Shown here one piece after another: positions 20,750 through 31,027 of a DNA stretch of 64,000 nucleotides (position 1 is its first letter; every line of letters begins with the position of its first letter). Under the pieces are notes generated by a model. The model did no database searches. It worked only from the letters and a program-made list of their open reading frames with translations, and was not told the origin of the DNA. Origin of the DNA: Chara braunii. Lineage: Eukaryota > Streptophyta > Charophyceae > Charales > Characeae. The translations under genes and the position numbers were made by a program. The DNA lies in contig BFEA01000550.1 in NCBI GenBank assembly GCA_003427395.1, positions 171,195 to 235,194 on the forward strand, in the 5' to 3' direction.

Positions 20750-21120
20750 ATGCATTACCAAGGCCTGGAACTTGGTTCCCCTAGGGGAACATCAAGTTTT
20801 TCAGCCCTTGATCTCGTCTAAGATCAGGGGCCAGGCCTCACTCCGAGTTTTGGCTGGGGGCAAGGGCAACTGCCCTCAACCTTCAGCCAGCTATAAAACA
20901 GCCAGCAGCCAGCCAGCCAGCATTCATTTGTGGCTGGTGCTGCTAGCATTTCGCTTGGGTGAATGCTGGCTGCTGGAGGAGCTGCTGGTGGAGTAAGAGA
21001 GACCTGAGTGGAGGTCTGCAAGTGAGGGAGGAGGATTGTTAAAGGTGGCCATAGCTGTGAAACACAGCCATAGCCGCCATCTCAGCGAGGTGAGGAGAGG
21101 AGAGGGTGCCATAGCCACCG
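20750..21120 (+). mobile_element. LTR-like block with TATA box
   Basis: tataaaa at 20892-20898 is followed by cattcatt, gaggtctgcaag and several CCATAGC motifs, the same order as in LTR family A (tataaataaagagg, cattcattc, gaggtctgcagg, GCCATAGCC). The remaining sequence differs, so it is probably a related LTR family or a distant solo LTR. Confidence 0.4.
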
Positions 21121-21560
21121 TGCTGCAGGGTGCCAGCTGGAGGTGCGGTTGTTTGTGGCAGGTTTTTCGGCAAGCGGTGCAGGGGAAACTCTGCCCGTTT
21201 TGCATGGCGGCGGCAAGTCTTTGGCCAGCGGTACAGGGGAGACTTTGCCTGTTTGGCACAGCAACGGCAACGTTTTGTCGGCAGTAGTGCGACAGCGCTG
21301 CCGAAATTTTGCAGCGACAACGTCAGGTTTGTCGGTGGTGGTGCAGAAGCGCTGCCGATTTTTGCAGCAGTTGCACTGAGATTTTGGTAGCGACGTGGAA
21401 GTGCTGCCGAAATCTTCCGGCATCGACGGTGGTTGTTTTTGGCAGCAACGCGGAGGTGCTGCTGAACTTTTGCAGTGGCAGCAGCGCGTTCTAGGTGGTG
21501 ACATGGAAGCGCTGCCCGATTTGCTTAGACTGTGAGGGACATTTTGTGGTAGCATGTTCT
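21120..21560. repeat. Degenerate tandem repeat, GCTGCCGAAATTTTGCAG type
   Basis: Variants of the motif agcgctgccgaaattttgcag recur at irregular spacing of about 45-60 bp. Open frames on both strands here follow from the repeat. Confidence 0.6.
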
Positions 21561-22300
21561 GGTATTGACGGCAACGGCGTGGGGGTGCAGTTGGTGTAAC
21601 AACGACGATGAGACGCCGTAGTGGTGCAGTGAAATTGGGGGTGAGTGGCGGCGACACGAAGGTGTTATTGGATTGTTGGGAGTGACAGTGTGTTGAGAAG
21701 GTGTCGCAGCAGGAGATTATTTTTAAAGGTACCTTATGGACGAATTGTTGCAACGTGGCGAGATTCCAAACGGTCTTCTTGAGTGGGCCATTTCTTCAAC
21801 TTCACTCAAGGTCAGTCAATCAGTATGACTCAGACCCCTTCACACCTGTGTGAACCCACACTTGCTTGACCCTGTTCTTTGAATGTTCACTGAAAAGGTA
21901 GAGGAAAAAAGAAACAACACTTTGGACGTGAAAGCAGATGGATACAGAATCTAGAGTACGAATGAGAATGCGCCCCCCATTGCCAAGTGTCAACTGCTCG
22001 TGGAATGCGCCTTGCCTCTCGTTGGCAGGCCACTAAACGCGGATCACCAAAAAAAGAAAGCAAAAGGCATACAAAAAACGAAACTGACTATGTTTTTGGG
22101 TAGACTCGTTCCTTCGAGTACTGATGTGAGCACATCTCCTTCACGGCCTTTCCCACCGTCCTTTCGTCCTTTCTTTTCTTTTCTTTTTTTTTGTTTTGGT
22201 AATGGGAAATACAACTAATGTCGAGCCTCTGGTACCTCCGAACTCTTCGGCGAAAACGAAAAAACGTTTTATTTTCCCTAATTTCCCAAGGCTCGGAGGT
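21561..22300. other. Unassigned DNA
   Basis: No coding or RNA signal recognised. The stretch ends where similarity to family B copy 2 begins. Confidence 0.4.
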
Positions 22301-22309
22301 ACTAGTGGT

Positions 22310-22850
22310 TTAATATCCTCAACAATCGACTGCTTCTCCAGTCCCCATTTCCATATTTGATTCGTACGAATCAACTTCCTCAATTGTTCCACCCTCGAAA
22401 TACGCCAAAAACCACAAGTTCCAAGGAAGCTTCGCACATCAGCGATGGATTTGAAGGGGGTTAATCGTTCCACAATGTTACTAGTTTTCTTGGCATCAGG
22501 CCGACGACCCTTCTCATCGCAAAGAAAACCCAAAATAACTGCCGCTCCGCACATCGGCGATGGATTTGAAGGGGGTTGATCCTGTCTCTTATACACATCT
22601 AGATGTGTATAAGAGACAGGCTCCGCACATCGGCGATGGATTTGAAGGGGGTTGATCGTTCCACAATGTTACTAGTTTTCTTGGCATCAGGCCGACGACC
22701 CTTCTCATCGCAAAGAAAACCCAAAATAACTGCCTCCCTCATACAATGTCTCGACTTAACCCCATTGGCGGTGACGTTATATTCCTTCAACTTCCTGGGG
22801 ACCTTTTCTACATTACAAACATGCTCCTAGACGAACCTTGTAATGACTGG
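22310..22850 (-). pseudogene. RT connection of family B copy 2, duplicated by the artefact
   Basis: ILGFLCDEKGRRPDAKKTSN and TPFKSIADVRS occur twice, at 22599-22790 and again at about 22430-22545, on either side of the adapter. Copy 1 has this once. The left copy continues FLGTCGFWRI...EQLRKLI to VEDIK. The left and right copies differ at a few bases, so reads of two related elements may have been joined. Confidence 0.8.
22582..22619. other. Tn5 mosaic-end pair (mate-pair adapter left in the assembly)
   Basis: CTGTCTCTTATACACATCT is followed without a gap by AGATGTGTATAAGAGACAG: two 19-bp Tn5 mosaic ends head to head. This is the junction sequence of Nextera-type mate-pair libraries. The same 37-bp host sequence (ctccgcacatcggcgatgg and onwards) abuts it on both sides in the same orientation, as a false join would give. 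It is an assembly artefact, not biology. Confidence 0.97.
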
Positions 22851-22856
22851 TAGTAC

Positions 22857-23261
22857 CTATGTCTCATCCTTGACAAAAGATCCTAGGATAGCTAAATCGT
22901 TGATATATGGTGAAGTCAAGTCCGAACAAAACGGTTGCATGACTTGCAACATATATCTCTGAACGATTGCGACGACATTCCCTTGAGGTGCCGCGCACAT
23001 ATGAATCAGTAACCTCGGTGTGTGCATAGTCGTCATAAGTCGATCGACTATATACAAGGGAAATTGATCATATCCTGAATGCAAGGCAATAAGGGTAATT
23101 ATGAACCTGCCTACACAAGATTCTAACAGTTGGTTAGTGTTAGGAAGTCCGCCTGTAACTAAGTTCAACTTCTGCAGGTCATGAACCCATCGCAAGACAC
23201 TATTCGTCTTACTAAAACAAAACAAAGGAGATGTGTATGGTCCGTATGAGTAATCAACCAC
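22857..23261 (-). pseudogene. Reverse transcriptase palm, family B copy 2
   Basis: DYSYGPYTSPLFCF, LRWVHDLQKLN, IALHSGYDQFPLYI and IHMCAAPQG match copy 1. The catalytic box reads YINDLAI where copy 1 has YTDDLAI: the first Asp is Asn, explained by one G-to-A change. A short gap replaces residues between APQG and VVAIVQRY. Confidence 0.8.
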
Positions 23262-23963
23262 TTTGGTCGGAATCTTACCGTCAAGGTAGTCGACAATCTT
23301 ACAATGACCTTCCAGATTCGGATAACGTGGTTCCCTTATATTTCACAACTGTCGTTGGCAACGTGTAAATGCAGATCATAGGAATCATGTCGACATCTAA
23401 CCTGCCATGCCCATCATCATCAAAGGCATAAGCCAAATGAACTCCTTTCATAACGTCGACGACGAAATTCGTCTTACTCACGTTCTTCCTTATAATACTC
23501 CTCTCTATCCTGAGTAATTAAGACGAGCACAAACTGAGCCTTCTCAACTACCTTCTTGTGCTTTCGTTTGGAGTCAATGCTAAGTCGCCTTCCTCAAAAA
23601 AAGGTCCCTACTTGGTTGTTACAGCTGCCAACACACCTTCCTCATAAGAGATGCCTGACCGATAGGTGCGATACATACTACCTGCCCCACCTTTTTCGGC
23701 GACAATCTCACTCAACTCACGAACCAAGTCGGGATTAAAAGAAGAATCTGTTAAAACAAACTCGATTATGTGAGAAATGTTGGGCAATGCACATGAGAAT
23801 TCCTGGGGGTTATCATCCTCCCCACTTCATTTTTTCTCCCTTCTGATCCCCTCTGACTCTGGAAAGGTGTAAGAGCTTGGATCGAGTCAATTTCGTGAGT
23901 TGTGCGGCCCTGTATTTTTAAACTTAATCATTTCATAATATCTGCATACGAGATCACACAAGG

Positions 23964-24263
23964 TTACATAGTGTCGTCATGCTTATTAATAATAATGCTC
24001 TCAGTACAACATAAAAAGGATTGTCCCAATAATACTTCGTGCTCCACTTTTGGCAAGATATAAAAGTAGGCACGAACCTTGACCTTCCCAATCATAACCA
24101 TCACATCGTTGGTTATACCACAGAAAGGAGTTGAACCACTCACACCAACCAGGTATCCGTAATCGGTACAATTGATCTGGACATCCACCTCAATAACTTT
24201 TTTTGTCGCATAATGTTCATTTCTACTTGTCATCGACAAAGGCAGAATACTCTCAACGACCAA
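23964..24263 (-). pseudogene. Protease remnant, family B copy 2
   Basis: The segment YGYLVGVSGSTPFCGITNDV and VEHEVLLGQSFLC matches the copy 1 protease, but the active-site DxG segment is not readable in this frame. It ends near NKHDDTM. Confidence 0.7.
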
Positions 24264-24393
24264 CTTGAACTTTCAAATTTCCACGGGCTACAACGCCAAT
24301 TCATCTTGGTTTCTGGCGGAGCCCAGTTAAGCCTCTAGAGGAATGATCTCTCAGAGTTTAACTTTCATGACCTTTCCTTCACGCTATGCGCTG

Positions 24394-24597
24394 CTTACGC
24401 TCCTCTCTAATCCTTGGAGATGCAACTAAAAATTCCCTGAGCGTGACCAATTCACTCAGACTTTTTAAAATTTGGTCCACCAATTATTCGATATGCTTAC
24501 GCTCCACTCTAATCCTTGGAGATGCAACTAAAAATTCCCTGAGCATGACCAATTCACACAAACTTTTTAAAATTTGGTCCACCAACTGTCCAATATC
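24394..24597. repeat. 102-bp tandem duplication in family B copy 2
   Basis: Two copies starting cttacgctcc (24394 and 24496) share tccttggagatgcaacta and tttttaaaatttggtccacc. They are diverged at several bases. Confidence 0.85.
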
Positions 24598-25520
24598 GAT
24601 TCCTTTTTCAATAGGAATCGTATACACATTATTTTCCTGTCGAGGTTCCTCTTTTTCAATCTCAGCCTTCCCATTCTACGGATCCCGCTCAAGAGCTCGC
24701 TGCCTTGCCTATCGCTCATCCTCTACCCGCAACCTTTCATCCCCTCTATGTCTCCTTCATCTACTGGAATAGAATCCTTCTCCTGACGCCCCTTCGAACT
24801 GTCTCCATGCACAGGTTACGCTTGCAAGGACTTTCTTGCCTTCCAGGTTTCACCATTATAGTTGGTGTTCCTCCTCGCTTGAGGTAGTTGTTGAGGACGT
24901 GACACAACCGCGACCGCCATATGTCGAGCCGTTGAGGACGACCCTGGTATGGAGGTAGCTGTTGGCGCTGACTTATCCTAACCATCATTGCCCCAGCCGC
25001 CAAACAGAAAAACATTTGGAAGGTCTGGCCATACCTCCTCCACGTCCATACATAATCGTACGTCAGATTTCTGACACCTGCCCAATTTCAGCGTCACCTT
25101 CCCGTCCCGACGTATAATCCTTTCTTTTTGTTTTTCCCTCTTTCATCTCAAACGAAGAGTTGCTGATTCTCCGCCATAATCGTTTCTAGCTCAATAAGTT
25201 TCGTCTCTTCCTGACTGGCTACGCGGAATGTAGCTGGAAGAGTACGGCCCACCCGTCGAAAAACCTCCTTCCTCATACCCCCTTCAATATTTGGGTCAAT
25301 CAGGTTTGCTTCGTGGTAAAAAACTTTGCCTTGGACGGTCGTGTCGACTACTCGATCCTTTTCGTCCTTGGCTAGAACTTGGCAAAAACAAGCATATGAC
25401 CTTTTAGGTCACAATACTTACAAACATAATCCTTTCGCCAGTTTCCTCACCCACCTCCGTTTCCGCGGCCTCTCCCTAGACCTCTACCGGCCCCATGTTG
25501 ATTTTGCGGGCCTTGAGGGT

Positions 25521-25715
25521 TTCATTGCCCCCGTCGAATTTGATTTAGGGTTTTTCTTTCTACCTTGGTCAATTTCTGAGGCAGTTCTTCCTCCTCACGA
25601 CCACCATTCCCATTCCCTCCATTTCCACTACTCTCCCTACACGTCCAACTGGTTCATTGCCCCCGTCGAATTTGATTTAGGGCTTTTCTTTCTACCTTAG
25701 TCAATTTCTGAGGCA
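25521..25715. repeat. 132-bp period duplication in family B copy 2 gag
   Basis: ttcattgcccccgtcgaatt and following sequence through gaggcagttcttcctcctc recurs at 25521 and 25653. Copy 1 has no such duplication. Confidence 0.8.
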
Positions 25716-26117
25716 GTTCTTCCTCCTCCTCGCTTTCGCTCTCGCTGCTACTTTCTTCGATGATTGGTCTTTTCCCCTTTCTCTTGCTCCTTTTTACCTC
25801 GCCATCATCACTTGGAGCTTCAATCGCTCTTCCCTCATATCGGTCATCATTTCTTTCATGTCTGCGAGGGTCTTATAAACCTCTTTATCCTTGTCAGAAC
25901 CAATATGTACTTTTTCTCAATCTTCGTTCTATTATCTCAGAAATCGGTAGAGTATTTCAAATCAAAATTCCCTGCCAACAGATTTCTCTCGTATCTTTGG
26001 CCAACCATACCCTCCCTGGATTCCTTTGGCTAGCTTCCGCTGCTCCACCTCCGAAAATTTATCTAGGAAGACGAGACGTTGATCCTTATCAGGAAGGTCT
26101 AGTACAAGCCTTGCCAC

Positions 26118-26408
26118 TCACTCGAATTCTGTCAAAGAGTGTTTTATTATTCCAAAATTACGACAACTGACCTTCCGCAGATCTGCTAAATCCAGCAACT
26201 GGTCCCCTTGTTCATACATGTCCAACAACTTTTCTTTAAAGTCCAAACAACTTTCTAACGCCTGCACCACCTTTGCCACTTCATCCATGTATTCCACTTT
26301 GCAATATTTTTTCACCATCCGCAACATCTTCTCATCTGACCACTCACAACAGCTTCCAAGCTGCTCAAACTTATCAGCCCATCTGAAGGCATTATTGCCA
26401 TCAAACAA
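26118..26408 (-). pseudogene. gag fragment, family B copy 2
   Basis: FDGNNAFRWADKFEQLG, SDEKMLRMVKKY and LLDLADLRKVSCRNF align with gag of copy 1. Flanking gag sequence is frameshifted. Confidence 0.8.
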
Positions 26409-26930
26409 TGGGACCTCAAATCAAGGAATTGCTCTAATGCAGACTCATCAGTTGACGCCCAAAAATAAGAGACACGATCGCACCGATGGCAGTAGGCGCC
26501 TGGGGTAACCCAATGCTCTTCCACAACCATGGTAGCCTGTACGCTGTGCCACACCTCACCGCATCCCTACTCAACTCTCTACAAGGGCTAATGAAGATAT
26601 AGTCTCCGCAAAAAGTCTTTACGACGTTCCCACGAGAATGGCGCACTCCCTTGCGCCAAAGGGGCAAAACCGCTCCGCCGAATTCCACACCACCCACTAA
26701 ACACACTTGCACTCGAGTGCCAAAAATCACCACAACATAGATCCACACATCAGGCAACTTCCCCTCGGGGTCAAAAAGGTAAAACAATCGTCCTCTAAAT
26801 TTTTCTTTCTCTTTTTACCTTTGGGTCTAAATTACTGACCTTTACATAAAGCCAAACAGAAAAGGGTAACTTCACATTTTATCAATCATCCGAGTATCGT
26901 TCCACTATGGACAACGGTAGATAGCCATTA

Positions 26931-26948
26931 TCCACGACAACGACGCCA
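26931..26948 (-). other. Mutated primer-binding site, family B copy 2
   Basis: On the minus strand TGGCGTCGTTGTCGTGGA starts two bases after the LTR end gcgctcgaca. It differs from the intact site at 10895 at three positions, two of them C to T. Confidence 0.7.
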
Positions 26949-26950
26949 TC

Positions 26951-27495
26951 TGTCGAGCGCATCAGCTCCCGCCTTTTCTGGATAGGCGAGAGCCCTCCCG
27001 GCCATGTCACGCAAGAGTTGAACAAAATAAAATCAAAGAGAACTTCGAGACAACGCTTGAATAATCCCACAAGTCGCAGAGACAGGTGCAGTCTCGTCAT
27101 CCCTTTGCCGCTCTAGCCGGGTGTGCCAACCCTACTTCCCACGGTCCCCTACGACAGGATAGGTTCCCGTGGGACACAACTTGTCTTCCCTAAGGGATTG
27201 CCACCACCCTTAGGGGTGCATCTCTAACCCACGTTTGAAAGCTTTTATATGAAATTGCCGAGGTAGGTCAACCGAGGGCGTTTGCTCGTTTCGCTGCAGT
27301 ATAGGTTCGCTTGGTTAAACGCCAAGAGGACCCGAGCGTCATTCGTTCTAAGGGCGCTGATCTCCTAAGACGGTCTCAACCAAAACCCAAAATTAACCGT
27401 AGTCCCTTTGACGCACAACTCAAAGAAAATAAAGTTCTATGTTCAAATAAATCCCGAGGGAATTGGCCACCAACGATATTTAAAATTGATAAGTA
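26951..27495 (-). mobile_element. 5' LTR of family B copy 2
   Basis: It matches the reverse complement of 10318-10892 over gagggcgtttgctcg, ggcgctgatctc and the end aaaattgata. The LTR is about 545 bp. Confidence 0.7.
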
Positions 27496-27879
27496 AAATA
27501 CTATATTAATTTGCCAACAAAAGAGTTGGTTCTGATAACCACTTGGATGCAACCGACAAGGTAGTCGGACTGCCTCAGTTTTGACTTGATGAGACACGCT
27601 TGCCAAAGTCATCTATTCCACTCTATTGCCGACCTGATATTAGGCATGCAATCCTATCTCCATACATGCTTAAATCTCCTTGGATTACAGACTGCTTTAG
27701 GGATGATTCTTGATGAAGTGCGTTACTTGAGGTGTTGCACATTTGTGAAGAACTCTCTCTTCAGATAATTCCCATATACTATCGTAATGCTTTGCCACAA
27801 ATGTGACAATTACTTTCTATCACGTTGACCAACTTCGGCGCAGGATTAATCTTTCGCACGGTCTATTACCCCTCAATGA
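27496..27879. other. Unassigned DNA
   Basis: No coding or repeat signal recognised. Confidence 0.4.
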
Positions 27880-28150
27880 CTGCCCCACAACTGATAGCCT
27901 GAGGTCGACACCAACCACTGCCCTCAAGGTACCTGTGACGAAAATCAAAGCAGACTATCATGTAGGATGCTGAATTCTTCGGGAGAGTGGTCGAGTGGCT
28001 AAAAGCAACAGACTAACCAGTGAAGTGTGCGCTCTGCAAGCGCCTTGGGCAGTTGAGCCAAATTCAACTACACTCGAATGGATGGTACAAAGTCCTCCAA
28101 CAGACTATCACTCGCCCACCCATATGAAACTTTATAGACTATCAGTTCAC
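27880..28150. repeat. Retrozyme-like body, second copy
   Basis: It matches 2050-2170 (gacaccaaccactgccctca, aggtac, tgtgacgaaaatcaaag, cagactatca), but a 140-bp insertion splits it at 27961-28100. No hammerhead lies directly next to it. The nearest are at 29.4 kb. Confidence 0.65.
27961..28100 (+). mobile_element. tRNA-like insertion with 10-bp target duplication
   Basis: A perfect direct repeat cagactatca flanks the insert (27951-27960 and 28101-28110). The related locus at 2125-2134 has the same 10 bases once, uninterrupted, so it is the empty site. The insert has an A-box-like tggtcgagtggctaaaagc, as in Leu/Ser tRNAs, and a weak B box. It is best read as a short tRNA-derived SINE. Confidence 0.6.
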
Positions 28151-28312
28151 TCCCCATCACAAGCAAGCAAACCACCCACGAAACAAAAAGGTTTAGCGCA
28201 ACCAAAAAATACACTCCATACATGCCGCTGACACGAGAGGCACAACATGGTCGTGTAGTGACGACCCCGACCACTACTCCTCGACCTGACCGGAGAAAAC
28301 CGTAGCAGGGTG

Positions 28313-28987
28313 CTAGCAAAGTCGTGCATATTTATAGTCATACATAGCTGTAGAGGCGGGCATGAAAGTACACGAGGTACCCATAGGGTCAATGACCTGG
28401 AACAATTGCAGGTTAGGGTAATTACGCGCGAGATCACAGATGGCAGTAATAATCTGCACCATAGCACCGCCATTCCATAGTTTCCAAAAACCCGAGGCAC
28501 GAACAAGAGCGGTGTAGTGGCCGGGAGTATGTAGAATATAGGCACAAACGTGCGAACAGTGGTCTGGGTCGTCACCCGAAGGGGCACGCTGCATATCAAG
28601 CCCGCGACTTATCAAAACATCTCCAAAACAGAGATATGAGTCCCCCATATCGAGTGTAAATACTATCATGTGGGGGATGCAAAGTCGGGTTATCGCCATA
28701 TAACTTACGTTCCTAAGCATCAAGATCGAAAGCATAGTCAAAAAATCAGAGTGCGTATATGGTTCTCATCGATAGGCTTGTAGGCAAACATGAGTAGCAA
28801 TGAGGCTACACAGATTCGGTCGAGGCCGGTGAAGAGGATTTTCTACAGAATCTCCTACAATACCCTTGCCAAGTTCAACCTCAGATGGTCCCTCACCATC
28901 ATCCCTCCTATTTTGTGTTTGCCGTGTTGCAAAAAGGTCTGCAGTTGAACAGCGTCGCAAGCATGGTACGGATGCTTGGGATGGCAA
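28313..28987 (-). pseudogene. Josephin-like cysteine protease ORF, copy 2
   Basis: One frame of 224 codons is broken by a single TGA at 28766-28768, where CGA (Arg) is a one-step ancestor. Motif order is NLCSLIATHVCLQAY (catalytic-Cys region), FGDVLISRGLDMQRA, HTPGHYTALVRA (candidate catalytic His) and FWKLWNGGAMVQIITA (candidate Asn/Asp strand). Josephin-type deubiquitinases use Cys-His-Asn in this order. The related copy at 3764-4787 reads CGLTAIN at the first motif. The two copies are diverged, so this is a dispersed family. Whether it is a host gene, a captured domain or part of a transposon is not shown. Confidence 0.4.
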
Positions 28988-29189
28988 AAGACAGGGACAA
29001 GATGTTAGGGAGGGCCGTGATGAGGAAAATGAACGGGTTCTTCTTCGTCCACGAACAAATATGGAGGAAAGGGGAGTACGCTGAGGTTGGGGAGTAAGCC
29101 GAAGCCGACGTCTAGGACGGCGTAGGCTTTCTACAGGGGCAAAACAGGATGACGAAGTCTATGTGGACGGAGTAGTTTGTGGATTAGGA

Positions 29190-29335
29190 AGAGGGGTACA
29201 AAATGGAGACAAAACCAAAGGAGGTAGGAGTGGTGAAGACAGGGGTGGTAGAGTATTCGGAAGGTGGGTAACAAGCGGCGATAAAACCAAGGGAAATAAA
29301 GGTGGTGAAGATGGGGGGGGTAAAGTCAAAGGTGG
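29190..29335. repeat. Two-copy Gly/Lys-rich minisatellite
   Basis: Related segments around acaaaaccaaaggaggtagg and ataaaaccaagggaaataaa, each followed by ggtggtgaagat and a G-rich run. Confidence 0.5.
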
Positions 29336-29340
29336 TGAGA

Positions 29341-29445
29341 GCTGCCCCGTAAACCGTAGGCAGAGAGGGAGAAGAGGACAACAAACGAGGGGTTGTGACG
29401 AACACGTTTCGTCGAAGTTTCACCAACTCATCAGGAGGCGACTGA
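29341..29445 (-). ncRNA. Hammerhead repeat module, copy D
   Basis: Hairpin and purine stretch, then on the minus strand CCTC, CTGATGA, helix II GTTGG-TGAAACT-TCGAC (kept by G-U pairs) and intact GAAAC. The GAGG arm and cleavage triplet upstream are replaced by a TA tract, so it is a 5'-truncated ribozyme. Confidence 0.55.
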
Positions 29446-29459
29446 TATATATATATATA

Positions 29460-29562
29460 GAGAGAGAGAGAAAGAGGGAGAAGAGGACAACAAACGAGGG
29501 GTTGTGACAAACCCGTTTCGTCGGAGTTTCACCAACTCATCAGGAGGCAATTGATATATATA
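29460..29562 (-). ncRNA. Hammerhead repeat module, copy E
   Basis: Tandem to copy D at about 110 bp. Core CTGATGA and GAAAC are intact, helix II is GTTGG-TGAAACT-CCGAC. The helix I 5' arm is missing and TA repeats follow. The LTR of element C begins directly at 29563. Confidence 0.55.
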
Positions 29563-30836
29563 TGTTATGATCCTGGCAAATTTCGAAATACACATCCATC
29601 AAATAGTACAATGCCGCCCAATTGCAGAAAGAAATGAATGAACTTGAGAGAAGAGAGAGGATTAGAAGAAGAAGAAGACGTAAGAAAAAAAAAAAAGATG
29701 ATGTACACCATCATAGACAAATGACAAGGCTCTTCTTCTTTGCCCAACAATCTCCTCCTCCTCATCTCCCCCTTCTCTTATTCATACAAGAAATAATAAT
29801 ACAATGTTGAATAGCTGATCCAGAATCAATGTCTGAGTCCCTCTTCTACTGCAGGTATCACTTGGGGTCCACCATAGCCATGGCCACCTCCCCCACTCTT
29901 CACTCTCATAGGCCAACACTATGGCGGACTACCAGGCCTTGCCCAGATGCCCAAAGGACAACCCAAAGCAGTTATGGCTTTTCTAGCTCATGCCACCATG
30001 CCCAACCCTGCCTTGAAGCTTCTTGGTGTGGCTCTCCCCAGTTGGGGACTCCCTGTTGCAGCGCCCACCAAGGTGATGAAGATGGCTGCCACCATAGCCA
30101 AGTAAGTACCTCTGGAGCTCCTCCCCCTTCCTCCTTCCTCCCTCGTGTCCTTCTCCTTCCTCCCCAGCAGCGCTGCTCCAACATAACGCTGCTCCAACCA
30201 GCGCTCCACCAGTGTGTCGCCAAACTTGCATACCGAAAAAGAGGTCGGACTCTACGCCCGGCCAGAAGATATAGCGGCCTGCTTTGCCTCTTGGGCGGTG
30301 ACTTCCAGGCCGCTCGGCCTTCCAAGTAACCGGTACCTCCTCCCTTTCGGAGGGAAACATCATTGCAGACTCTGATATTGCCCGTACAGGCCCTACACCC
30401 AGACTGGTTGGACTGGTATCTACCTAGACCTAACCTACAACTACCGAGCCTCTAAAAATGCCACTTTTGTCTTCTTCTGCTCGGCCTCCAGTACCCGCAC
30501 ATCTACCCCTTCAGGGTGCGGTACCGGTCTACCCGCTACTTGAGTGTTTTTCCTGCTCCGATCCTTCAATATCACGGCCAGAGGTAAGTACCGGCCCCGA
30601 GGGCCCAATGAGCGAGCAAGTGCCCTTGCGGGCCATACACACACTCAACCAAACAACACTCAGACAGGCACGGCCACACACACACTCGAGCCAACCAGCA
30701 CTCAAACAAACATGTAGTGCAGCAAGTGTGCACACAGAGACTTAGTAGCAAGCGGGAAACTCAGCAGGGCATTTAGTCTATCGACAAAACTCATAAATCA
30801 GCTGTGTGTTTCAGTCCATGTTTGGATGGGTCATCA
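29563..30836 (-). mobile_element. 3' LTR of element C
   Basis: On plus it runs from TGTTATGATCCTGG to GGGTCATCA. On the minus strand it starts TGATGACCC. It is 1274 bp and matches 37949-39200 throughout. The plus strand contains an exon-like frame (see findings). Confidence 0.92.
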
Positions 30837-30858
30837 CACTACTCCCCCCTCAAGAGCG
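30837..30858 (-). other. Polypurine tract of element C
   Basis: Minus strand cttgaggggggagtagtg lies directly before the 3' LTR. It primes plus-strand DNA in intact elements. Confidence 0.8.
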
Positions 30859-31027
30859 AGGTCCCTTCGTGCGAGTAACTCATCCTAAGTCCTCGACAAG
30901 CAAGCAAGGCAAAGAGACTCCTAGAGTACTTTGTTGCGGTGAGCCTTGTAGAGATCTTAGGTATAACGTTAGTGGCGATTTGTTGCTCGTAGGCTTTGAC
31001 AACGCGCGGTGCATTGCGTAGCAGTTC

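Larger units (their letters stand above)
22310..27495 (-). mobile_element. gypsy family B, copy 2 (inverted, 3' truncated)
   Basis: Reading leftwards: 5' LTR 26951-27495, PBS 26931-26948, gag 26118-26408, protease 23964-24263, RT 22857-23261 and connection to about 22310. There similarity to copy 1 stops after the VEDIK that begins RNase H. RNase H, integrase and 3' LTR are missing. Two tandem duplications (24394-24597 and 25521-25715) are specific to this copy. An adapter artefact interrupts the connection at 22582-22619. Confidence 0.85.

Noticed and set aside
22430-22790. Biological duplication of the RT connection domain
   Set aside because: The copies flank a sequencing adapter, so the duplication is most simply an assembly artefact.
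29829-30329. 166-codon plus-strand ORF in the LTR of element C
   Set aside because: The longest frame is not the one conserved between the LTRs. The shorter exon-like frame is discussed as a finding instead.
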